Positions 8,169 to 14,458 of a stretch of DNA of 32,415 nt are shown here, piece after piece. The position numbers and the translations under genes were made by a program. Source of the stretch: Bacteroidota bacterium (GTDB taxonomy: Bacteria; Bacteroidota; Bacteroidia; Sphingobacteriales; Sphingobacteriaceae); NCBI GenBank assembly GCA_013288235.1, contig JABDCF010000008.1, positions 1 to 32,415 of the forward strand, read 5' to 3'. Position 1 is the first letter of the stretch, and every line of letters begins with the position of its first letter. The notes beneath the pieces are model-generated. The model had not been told where the DNA came from. It saw only the letters and a program-made list of their open reading frames with translations, and ran no database searches.

Positions 8169-8199
8169 GTAGGGGCGAACCCTTGTGGTCGCCCCCGTG
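8169..8199. repeat. Core of the REP-like repeat, inverted copy
   Basis: GTAGGGGCGAACCCTTGTGG and the following TCGCCCCC are the reverse complement of the right end of the repeats at 6921-7028 and 8005-8108. Together with copy 2 it could form a large stem with a loop of about 60 bp. Confidence 0.65.
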
Positions 8200-8257
8200 A
8201 GCCTATGTGTTTCTTTAGCGACAGATCATTTTAGAAGCAATTTCCCTGCCACCTGAA

Positions 8258-8388
8258 CGGCGAAGCCTTCATGAACACCTTAAAAAAACAATAATGACGT
8301 GAATAATCCTCCCCCGGTTGGTGAGGACTTTATAAAAAGTCAGGTGCAGCTAAAGTCTCCCCAACCGGGGGAGATTTAGAGGGGGCTG
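8258..8388. repeat. Composite hairpin repeat (CTCCCC/GGGGAG family), copy 1
   Basis: This element of about 130 bp begins AACGGCGAAGCC and ends GATTTAGAGGGGGCT. Its right half holds a CTCCCCAACCGGGGGAG hairpin. The left half recurs inverted at 31573-31656 and the right half inverted at 11746-11847. The remaining gap up to the gene at 8591 is AT-rich and holds nothing else I can name. Confidence 0.65.
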
Positions 8389-8590
8389 CAAAAACCGCGT
8401 TTTAACGATGTATTTTTCAAAAATTATACACTAAATTTACCCTGCCAATTGAAAGCCCGCAATGGGTATAACTTTATACACAATTAAATTATTTTACCGC
8501 TACGCTCAGCTTTCGCCGAAAATATTTCGTTCTCATTAAATAAACCAATAGTTAACAAACCGGGATTGATTACCATAATAAACCAACTAT

Positions 8591-9970
8591 ATGTCACAAA
8601 ATTTATTTTTCAGTAAAGACAGCGAGGTAACGCCCGCTAACCTCGGTGAAGCCATCCAACAGGCCATTGAAATTGAGATCGCCACCATCCCCGTTTACCT
8701 TTACACCTATTATTCTATCAACCGCGTACCCGACCAGGATACTATCAGCGGTTCACTGGTACAGGAACTGGTAAAAAAAGGAGTGCCTGTTAAGGAAGCA
8801 AGCGAAAAGGCGCTTAAATTGTCGGCCGAGATCATGGTGTATGCCAATAAGGCCGGGGCGCTGATCATGAGTGTAGCTATTGAAGAAATGCTGCATATGG
8901 CGCTATCGTCAAACGTGAAACAGGCGCTTGCCGGGATGCCCGAACTGGTAGGCAAATCGCCAAGCGTATGGCCCGCCTGCCTGCCTGGCCACGAACCGGA
9001 GTTTCCCATCAACAGGGACAAATTTTCGCTTGACCAACTGATGACTTTCCTGAAAATTGAAAGCCCCGACCCATTGCCCGACCCTAAATTATTAGCGGCG
9101 CCGCTTCCATATAAAACAATAGGGCTTTTTTATCTGATGATAATAGAATGTATTCAAAATAACGAGCTTTCGTACAATACGCATTCGCCACAGCTGCTAC
9201 CAAATAATGGTTATTACGCTCAAAATAACATTGATACCGTTTATTACGATAAAGACCATAAGCCCCATTTCACAAATGCACCCGATAGCGGCGACCTTTT
9301 GTATGTACGCGACAGGGACTCGGCCATACATGCGCTCCATTGTATTATTGAGCAGGGCGAAGGTTTCCAGGGTCAGGGGTTTACACCGGATGGCGGAGTA
9401 GATTGTGGAATAGTGCTACCAGCTGATTATGATGATTTCGATAAAAAAGAACTGTCGCATTTTGAAAAGTTTGCGCAGATATATTGCCACTATAAAACCC
9501 TGGAAGATAAATTTAACGGGCTTGGCATAGGCAAAATCGATATCAGCAAATATTTTGTTGTTAACGTGCCTTTAAACCCTTCAACAGCTCACTATCCTGA
9601 CCACATAAGGCCGGTATCTGATTTTTTGAATGGGGTGTACACGTATTTATTCGTGATGGTGGAGAATTGCTACAGGCAGGCGGGCAACACACAGTACGAG
9701 ATATTCATGTTCGGCGTGCATAAATCAATGATCTTTATCCTTAATTCTGTTTGCGGTGATATCATGAAGCTTACCTATAAACACGGTGAGCAGGTGTACT
9801 ATGCAGCGCCAACTTTTGAGGATTATCCTTTTGGCTTACTATCAAGCCCAAAATCACAGCTGATAGACCTTTATACTGCTGCTGTGGCCGCTTACCCGGC
9901 CATCAGCTACCTTGGTCAAAGGGTTCAGGATTTGCCCGATGTACCATTGCAAAACCACGGCGAATTTTAA
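8591..9970 (+). CDS. Ferritin-like domain protein (VioB-type) at the head of the MNIO locus
   Basis: The N-terminal third of this 459-residue protein is a ferritin-like helical domain of the kind named after VioB (iminophenyl-pyruvate dimer synthase). EIEIATIPVYLYTYYSI (about 27-43) supplies a helix with a Glu ligand, and AIEEMLHMALSSN (96-108) supplies Glu98/Glu99 and His102. This pattern normally holds a di-iron or other metal centre. The remaining 300 residues are rich in Tyr, His and Asp and I cannot name a domain there. There is no signal peptide, so it is cytoplasmic. It lies 40 bp before the cysteine-rich gene and is probably its operon partner. I infer a redox or iron-dependent enzyme, possibly a further tailoring step. 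The substrate is unknown. Confidence 0.8.
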   Translation: MSQNLFFSKDSEVTPANLGEAIQQAIEIEIATIPVYLYTYYSINRVPDQDTISGSLVQELVKKGVPVKEASEKALKLSAEIMVYANKAGALIMSVAIEEMLHMALSSNVKQALAGMPELVGKSPSVWPACLPGHEPEFPINRDKFSLDQLMTFLKIESPDPLPDPKLLAAPLPYKTIGLFYLMIIECIQNNELSYNTHSPQLLPNNGYYAQNNIDTVYYDKDHKPHFTNAPDSGDLLYVRDRDSAIHALHCIIEQGEGFQGQGFTPDGGVDCGIVLPADYDDFDKKELSHFEKFAQIYCHYKTLEDKFNGLGIGKIDISKYFVVNVPLNPSTAHYPDHIRPVSDFLNGVYTYLFVMVENCYRQAGNTQYEIFMFGVHKSMIFILNSVCGDIMKLTYKHGEQVYYAAPTFEDYPFGLLSSPKSQLIDLYTAAVAAYPAISYLGQRVQDLPDVPLQNHGEF

Positions 9971-10010
9971 AGGAATAAACGAAACAGATAACAATTAAAA
10001 AACTGATATT

Positions 10011-10607
10011 ATGGCTATTATAAACTATAATCCAAATTTAACACTTTGCGGCGGTACGCCACCAGCTCCTGCGCCTGCTCCAGGCGCTGCTGCCCCGGTT
10101 GCAGCCACCCCTTCAGTGGAGCTTCACGTTTGCATGGGGTTAAATGCCTGTAAAGGACACGACCGTAACGGAACAAATAATTGCGCAGGCACGGGCTATT
10201 GCGCTACAGCCGAACAACATAATTGCCAGACATTAAATAATTGCCGAGGGCAGGGCGGTTGCGGCCTTTACGGCGATGCCGAGCAGCAAATGGTTCCCGG
10301 CGCCAACGAATGCGCATGGCAGGGTAGCTGTGCCGTACCTATCCAGGCCGAACGTTATAGCACCCTCGGCGACAACGTCAAAAAAAGCGTATGGCTGCTG
10401 GCCCGCAAACTATTTGAAGAAAGAATGAAGAAAGCAAAAAGGGTTGTTGGCCCGGCGCCGTTTAAATGCGGCCCCCCGCAAAACTGGCTTATATCCGTAC
10501 TTGGCTCCTATGATTCATGTGGTAACAGCGGCGATAAACGTTGCTCATTTGGGTTCAATAACCCCGAAGACCATGCTGAAGTGCTTTGTAAAGGGAAGAA
10601 GGAATGA
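10011..10607 (+). CDS. Cysteine-rich protein, candidate MNIO substrate (BufA2-like)
   Basis: The 198-residue protein has 14 cysteines. Nine lie between residues 41 and 107 and form five CX5C pairs: 41/47, 58/64, 72/78, 78/84 and 101/107. The wording CMGLNACKG, NNCAGTGYC and NNCRGQGGCG resembles the repeated CxGxNxCKG blocks of BufA2-type bufferin precursors. The N-terminus carries a Pro/Ala linker (about 17-33) and no Sec signal, unlike typical bufferins, so it appears cytoplasmic. The C-terminal part (about 115-198) is an amphipathic, basic region with four more cysteines at 153, 170, 178 and 193. It sits between the ferritin-like gene and the DUF692 oxidase gene. I infer that it is modified on Cys and may bind metal. 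It could instead be an unmodified metal-binding protein. Confidence 0.75.
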   Translation: MAIINYNPNLTLCGGTPPAPAPAPGAAAPVAATPSVELHVCMGLNACKGHDRNGTNNCAGTGYCATAEQHNCQTLNNCRGQGGCGLYGDAEQQMVPGANECAWQGSCAVPIQAERYSTLGDNVKKSVWLLARKLFEERMKKAKRVVGPAPFKCGPPQNWLISVLGSYDSCGNSGDKRCSFGFNNPEDHAEVLCKGKKE

Positions 10608-10803
10608 TTTCGGAATTTAGATTTTCGATTTCGGATTGTTTTATTTCGGAATTTGGATTTTCGAGATCTTTAACAAAGAGTGAAGTTCAAGTCCTCTCCT
10701 TTGGAGAGGATTTAGGTGAGGCCAGATGGTGATTTCGGATTTCGGATTTTCGTCCCGATAGCTATCGGGATCGAAATGTTTGTATGGTGTATAAGTAAAA
10801 GGA
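10608..10803. repeat. Spacer of simple and palindromic repeats within the MNIO locus
   Basis: This 196-bp gap holds several irregular repeats of TTTCGGATTT/TTTCGGAATTT (10608-10660 and 10732-10752), a partial CTCTCC...GGAGAGGATTTAGGTG hairpin repeat (10690-10722), and a perfect 18-bp palindrome TCCCGATAGCTATCGGGA at 10753-10770. The TTTCGGATTT words recur at 31470-31505. The palindrome could act as a hairpin in the mRNA between the cysteine-rich gene and the oxidase gene. Confidence 0.6.
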
Positions 10804-11745
10804 ATGGACGGAAACAAAGACAAATACAGCGATACAGTTAAAAACCTGCCCAACCCGGGTCTTGGCTTGGGGTTGCGAAGCAAACATTTTAACTATATCC
10901 TTGAGCATAACCCGGCTGTTGATTGGTTCGAGGTGATCTCGGAGAACTTTATGGATTCCGGTGGCAGGCCGCGCCATGTGTTGAGGCAGATCGCTGAAAA
11001 ATACCCTGTTGTAATGCATGGGGTATCGCTTTCTATCGGCAGTACCGATCCGCTGAACTGGGAATATCTTACAAAATTAAAAAACCTTGCCCATGAGGTA
11101 AAACCTATTTGGATAAGCGACCATTTATGCTGGACAGGCGTAAACAGTTTGAATACGCACGATTTGTTGCCGGTGATATTGAATGAAGAATCGTTAAAAC
11201 ATATCTGTAACCGTATTAACCAAATACAGGACTTTTTGGAACGCCCTGTTGTTTTCGAGAACCCAAGCACCTACCTAACTTTCAAACAATCCACAATTGC
11301 CGAATGGGATTTTTTACGCTACATGTCCGAAGAAACTGGCTGCGGCTTATTGCTTGATGTGAATAATGTATATGTATCCGCTTTCAATAATGATTTTGAC
11401 CCGGTACACTACATCCATCAATTACCGCACGATCGTATCGTGCAAATGCATATTGCCGGACACCAGCATTGCGGCACCCATATCATCGATACCCACGACA
11501 GGAACGTAGTAAATGATGTATGGAACTTGTTTAACTTAGCCTGGCAACTAACCGGCGGTGTAGCTACATTGCTTGAATGGGACAGCAATATCCCCGATTT
11601 TGAAGCCTATCATGCAGAGCTGTTGAAAGCAAAACAATATATGAGCGGTTTGGCGGGAATTAATGATATTGCTGAAAAACTGCCGGACGAAGAAGCCGCA
11701 GTTTCAAACCCGGTGGATTTTTTGGTGAGCGATATTTTGGGATAA
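10804..11745 (+). CDS. DUF692 multinuclear non-heme iron oxidase (MNIO)
   Basis: This 313-residue protein is a full DUF692 TIM-barrel enzyme of the MbnB/BufB/TglH/ChrH class, which uses two or three iron ions to oxidise cysteine residues of a peptide. Expected metal ligands and active-site motifs are all visible: Glu43 and Glu47 in FEVISENF, His72 in MHGVSLSIGS, Asp106-His107, Glu152-Asn153 in FENPSTY, Asp185 and Asn187 in LLDVNNVYVSA, His216 and His220 in HIAGH, Asp229 and His231 in IDTHD, and Glu258 in LLEWD. It follows the cysteine-rich gene and precedes a DUF2063 gene, the standard partner in methanobactin and bufferin loci. The reaction and product are inferred from these families, and the enzyme class is firm. 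Confidence 0.93.
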   Translation: MDGNKDKYSDTVKNLPNPGLGLGLRSKHFNYILEHNPAVDWFEVISENFMDSGGRPRHVLRQIAEKYPVVMHGVSLSIGSTDPLNWEYLTKLKNLAHEVKPIWISDHLCWTGVNSLNTHDLLPVILNEESLKHICNRINQIQDFLERPVVFENPSTYLTFKQSTIAEWDFLRYMSEETGCGLLLDVNNVYVSAFNNDFDPVHYIHQLPHDRIVQMHIAGHQHCGTHIIDTHDRNVVNDVWNLFNLAWQLTGGVATLLEWDSNIPDFEAYHAELLKAKQYMSGLAGINDIAEKLPDEEAAVSNPVDFLVSDILG

Positions 11746-11847
11746 AGCCCCCTCTAAATCTCCCCGCCTGCTGGCGGAGAGACTTTAGCTGCATCTGCGC
11801 TCTTTTTTAAGTCCTCTCCAACCGGTGGAGGATTTAGGTGGGGGCTT
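11746..11847. repeat. Composite hairpin repeat, copy 2 (inverted)
   Basis: The element runs from AGCCCCCTCTAAATCTCCCC to GATTTAGGTGGGGGCT. It is the reverse complement of the right half of the repeat at 8258-8388, sharing GCAGCTAAAGTCTC and AGATTTAGAGGGGGCT. Its two ends form an imperfect terminal inverted repeat and each half folds as a CTCC...GGAG hairpin. It occupies nearly the whole gap between the DUF692 and DUF2063 genes. Confidence 0.7.
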
Positions 11848-11873
11848 TACGCGTGTTTAATAAATTATAATCA

Positions 11874-12701
11874 ATGGATGAAACCAACTTTTCGTTAACA
11901 CAACTGCAAAACTGGATGCAGGGCATGCTGATACAGCATGTGCCTGTATCAACTGAATTGGTTGAGGTAAGCCAGGTTGTTAATGCATCGAAACGGTTAA
12001 GCGCTGTAAAGCATTTGGATATTTACCGGCAGAGTTATATTGCCCGGCTGCGGGCTTGTATGCAAAACCAGTTTGGTGCATTGGCCTATGCGCTGGGCAA
12101 CGAGCTTTTTGAATTATTTGCCGATCAGTACCTTGATGCCAATCCGTCCGGCAGTTATACCCTAAACACGCTCGGACAAAAATTCCCGGCATTTCTTGAA
12201 CAAACCCGGCCTGATGCGGGCGAGGAGGAGAAAGAGACATGGCCCGATTTTATGATAGAGCTTGCCGGATTTGAATATGCACTATCAGAAATATTTGATG
12301 AACAGGCAATTGAAAACAATACTACCCCAACTAATGACGCGCCTGATGAATTATTAAAACTTACCCCGGTTTTTCACTTGTTCCATCACCGTTTTCCAAT
12401 CTGTAATTATTACCTGGAGTTTAGCCAGGGCAAGGAGCCAGACTTGCCATTCCCCGAGGAAAGCTTTTGCGCAGTTACGCGCCGTGCCTGTAAACTGGGC
12501 TTGTTTAACATCCGGGGTGCGCAATACTATTTCCTGTTGAATATGCAGCAGGGTAGTACAGTTGAAGAGGCAAAAGGCGAACTTGTTAAAACCTTCAATT
12601 TTAGCAGGACGGAACTGGATAAAGTTTGGATTGACTGGCGGCGAAATTTCATTGCTTCTGGTTTTTTCTGTTTAAAAGAAGCTGATAAGTTTGGCAAATA
12701 A
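11874..12701 (+). CDS. DUF2063 partner protein of the MNIO enzyme (BufC/MbnC-like)
   Basis: The 275-residue protein shows the DUF2063 layout: an N-terminal helix LTQLQNWMQGML (8-19), the signature HLDIYRQSYIARLRACMQNQFGALAYALG (about 48-76), FADQYLDANPSGSYTLNTLG and FPAFLEQTRP, then an acidic middle (FMIELAGFEYALSEIFDEQ). A C-terminal winged-helix-like part (about 195-275, VEEAKGELVKTF) follows. In methanobactin and bufferin systems this family presents the precursor peptide to the DUF692 enzyme. The name DNA-binding domain protein in databases is historical. It is separated from the oxidase gene by 128 bp containing a hairpin repeat, and is closed by a terminator at 12745-12788. No signal peptide is seen. 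Confidence 0.88.
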   Translation: MDETNFSLTQLQNWMQGMLIQHVPVSTELVEVSQVVNASKRLSAVKHLDIYRQSYIARLRACMQNQFGALAYALGNELFELFADQYLDANPSGSYTLNTLGQKFPAFLEQTRPDAGEEEKETWPDFMIELAGFEYALSEIFDEQAIENNTTPTNDAPDELLKLTPVFHLFHHRFPICNYYLEFSQGKEPDLPFPEESFCAVTRRACKLGLFNIRGAQYYFLLNMQQGSTVEEAKGELVKTFNFSRTELDKVWIDWRRNFIASGFFCLKEADKFGK

Positions 12702-12744
12702 GCTAAAATAAATAGTCAACGCGGGCTATGAAGGTTAGGTTGTT

Positions 12745-12788
12745 ATTAAAGACTTCCGAAACTTTTTGAGGCTTCGGAAGTCTTTAAT
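12745..12788. terminator. Bidirectional hairpin terminator after the MNIO locus
   Basis: A perfect 16-bp stem (ATTAAAGACTTCCGAA with its complement) and a 12-base loop lie between the convergent DUF2063 and DUF4142 genes. The stem shares GACTTCCGAA with the terminator at 2605-2637. Confidence 0.7.
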
Positions 12789-12795
12789 GCAGTAT

Positions 12796-13419
12796 CTATT
12801 TTATCCTGTCCTGCACCTTTTTGGCCATGGCCAGGTGGTCTTCAATTTTTGGCAGCGTTTCGCCTGCGAAGTTTTTGGTATCGCTTTCAGCAAGGTTTTT
12901 GTAGGCGTCTTTATAATTGCTTACTGATGTTTGGTGTCCGGTTACGATGGCATCGATATATTTTTTGTCGAAATTGGCGCCGGTTAATTTACCCATATCC
13001 TGCAAATCTTTTTGATGATCGGCATTTATGGCGGCCGGTAATGTAAAGTTTGCGCTCGCAGCTATAGCATCAATTTTATTGTTTATAGCCGTATGGTCAT
13101 TAACCAGCATAGCAGCAAGGTTCTTTACGTCTGTGTCAAGTCCATTTGTGGCCGCCAACTGCGATAATTGTATTTCATACATGCCCGATTCATAGCTTTT
13201 TACAAGGAATTTGGATGCATCTTCCTGCAGCGTTTTTATAGCTTTTAAAGTTGAATCGGAGACAGCAGCTTTTCGCGCCGAATCACTTTTATCAATCTGT
13301 TTTTGATTTGCCGAATCTGCGACAGCTGTGCTGTCTTTTGGCCCCGAATGGCACGAGAAAAATAGCATAGCCATTATGATAGAAAGAAAAGGCCAATACG
13401 TTTTGATTATTGTTTTCAT
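12796..13419 (-). CDS. DUF4142 lipoprotein
   Basis: The 207-residue protein has a lipoprotein signal ending MLFFSCHSG, with the lipid-bearing Cys at about residue 23, followed by a low-complexity linker rich in Asp, Ser, Lys and Ala. The C-terminal 140 residues are the DUF4142 domain, a ferritin-like four-helix bundle. Its typical features are FLVKSYESGMYEIQLSQLA, LAAMLVNDHTAINNKI and KYIDAIVTGHQTSVSNYKD. Such proteins are common in Bacteroidota and soil bacteria. They sit in the envelope and have no proven activity. It stands alone and converges on the MNIO locus, so I see no reason to include it in that system, although both contain ferritin-like folds. Confidence 0.88.
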   Translation of the reverse strand: MKTIIKTYWPFLSIIMAMLFFSCHSGPKDSTAVADSANQKQIDKSDSARKAAVSDSTLKAIKTLQEDASKFLVKSYESGMYEIQLSQLAATNGLDTDVKNLAAMLVNDHTAINNKIDAIAASANFTLPAAINADHQKDLQDMGKLTGANFDKKYIDAIVTGHQTSVSNYKDAYKNLAESDTKNFAGETLPKIEDHLAMAKKVQDRIK

Positions 13420-13605
13420 GGTAGTTAAGAAATTGATTTATAATTGTTTAAAACAAATAAATCAACCTTAATGTTTCACCGGACGGTCATTTAGTTTTAT
13501 TTGCAATAATAGGCTTAATGTTTGGAAGTTTGTTTTAAGAAGAAATGGACGTTGAAGAAGAGCGTAGTTTTTAAGCAATAATTGAACTATTATATTAACC
13601 CGTGA

Positions 13606-13631
13606 AGACTTAGTTTTTAAAAAGTAAGTCT
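13606..13631 (-). terminator. Hairpin terminator of the ATPase/DUF4276 cassette
   Basis: AGACTTAGTTTTT pairs with AAAAAGTAAGTCT with a single mismatch. On the minus strand it lies 4 bases beyond the stop codon of the small reading frame at 13635-13751 and about 160 bases after the DUF4276 gene, so it could end that transcript. Confidence 0.45.
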
Positions 13632-13634
13632 TTA

Positions 13635-13751
13635 TCAAGTCTTGTTTTTTGCGCCAGCATTTACGTTAGGCTTGGAGATATTAGGGTTAACACGTTCCCT
13701 AATCATTTGATTAGGAGGGAGCGCTGGTTTTTTTACGATTTGATTTGCCAT
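13635..13751 (-). CDS. Possible 38-residue small basic protein
   Basis: An ATG-initiated frame of 38 codons starts 38 bp after the DUF4276 gene on the same strand and ends just before a hairpin. The product begins MANQIVKKPALPPNQ and ends NAGAKNKT. It has seven Lys/Arg, one Glu and five Pro, and no membrane segment. The first in-frame stop falls immediately ahead of the hairpin, as for a true last gene of an operon. I do not recognise a family. Its length is within what chance allows in AT-rich DNA, so it is a candidate only. The rest of the gap from 13420 to 13789 holds no other feature I can support. Confidence 0.35.
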   Translation of the reverse strand: MANQIVKKPALPPNQMIRERVNPNISKPNVNAGAKNKT

Positions 13752-13789
13752 CGTTTACTGGTTTTAAATTTAAGCGTTCTATGATGTCT

Positions 13790-14458
13790 TTATTGTAAAT
13801 ACCCTAATGTTTTATAAGCAGACCTCACTTCATTTTGAAATTTAATATAGGAAGGTAAAACTTCCAATTTCTTTAAGTCGATTTTTTGTCCAATAGGCTG
13901 ATAAAGCTCAGAAATAGTCAGTTCTCTTCTACGACGTTTAACTAAATCAGCACGTGCAATTCTTATTGCCTCCACAATGGCAGCTTTAGGATTGGCTATA
14001 GATTCGGGTTTTTGAATAATTCCTAATTCGTTATCTGATTTTGTGGTGCCAATTTCATCTTTTAATAGTTCTTTATCTGCCAGCATCCAAGCCTCTGTCA
14101 TACAAATCGGAATAATTGCTACAAGATTCTTGCAGATGTTTTCCAGGTTATTATTCTGAATTTCCTCAAATGCTGGTGAAATTTTATTTTTAACAACGTC
14201 AGCATCGCTTGAATTATCAGCATCAACATGAATACAAAATGCCATAATTCCTTTTTCAAACGCATTTACGCTACAATGAGATATTTGTGATATAAAATCC
14301 TCGCCATTTGGCTTCTCGATATACAAAATTGGAGTTATTACTTCAATTTGTGACTTGCATTCATATCCAATTGAAACAAAAGTTCTAATAATTATGTTTT
14401 CTAAAAACCTATTATCTGTACTGCCTTCGGTCGTAAACCCAATAATAATCTGGCTCAT
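13790..14458 (-). CDS. DUF4276 TOPRIM-like protein, partner of the AAA ATPase
   Basis: The 222-residue protein resembles the DUF4276 family, a TOPRIM-like fold related to OLD-type nucleases. Visible catalytic-type residues are Glu11 in GFTTEGSTD and the DxD at Asp79 and Asp81 in HVDADNSSD. A conserved TEAWMLAD block follows near 121-128. The C-terminal part is basic (DLVKRRRREL, about 171-180). Its start codon overlaps the stop of the ATPase gene by 4 bp (ATGA), showing tight coupling. Such ATPase and TOPRIM pairs are known in anti-phage defence, for example PARIS and OLD/Gabija-like systems, usually with the second gene as effector nuclease. Defence is an inference from this arrangement. The base composition is visibly more AT-rich than neighbouring genes. 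Confidence 0.75.
   Translation of the reverse strand: MSQIIIGFTTEGSTDNRFLENIIIRTFVSIGYECKSQIEVITPILYIEKPNGEDFISQISHCSVNAFEKGIMAFCIHVDADNSSDADVVKNKISPAFEEIQNNNLENICKNLVAIIPICMTEAWMLADKELLKDEIGTTKSDNELGIIQKPESIANPKAAIVEAIRIARADLVKRRRRELTISELYQPIGQKIDLKKLEVLPSYIKFQNEVRSAYKTLGYLQ

Noticed and set aside
12796-13419. DUF4142 ferritin-like lipoprotein as a fifth member of the MNIO locus
   Set aside because: It is on the opposite strand, is separated by a strong bidirectional terminator and belongs to a family widespread in Bacteroidota.
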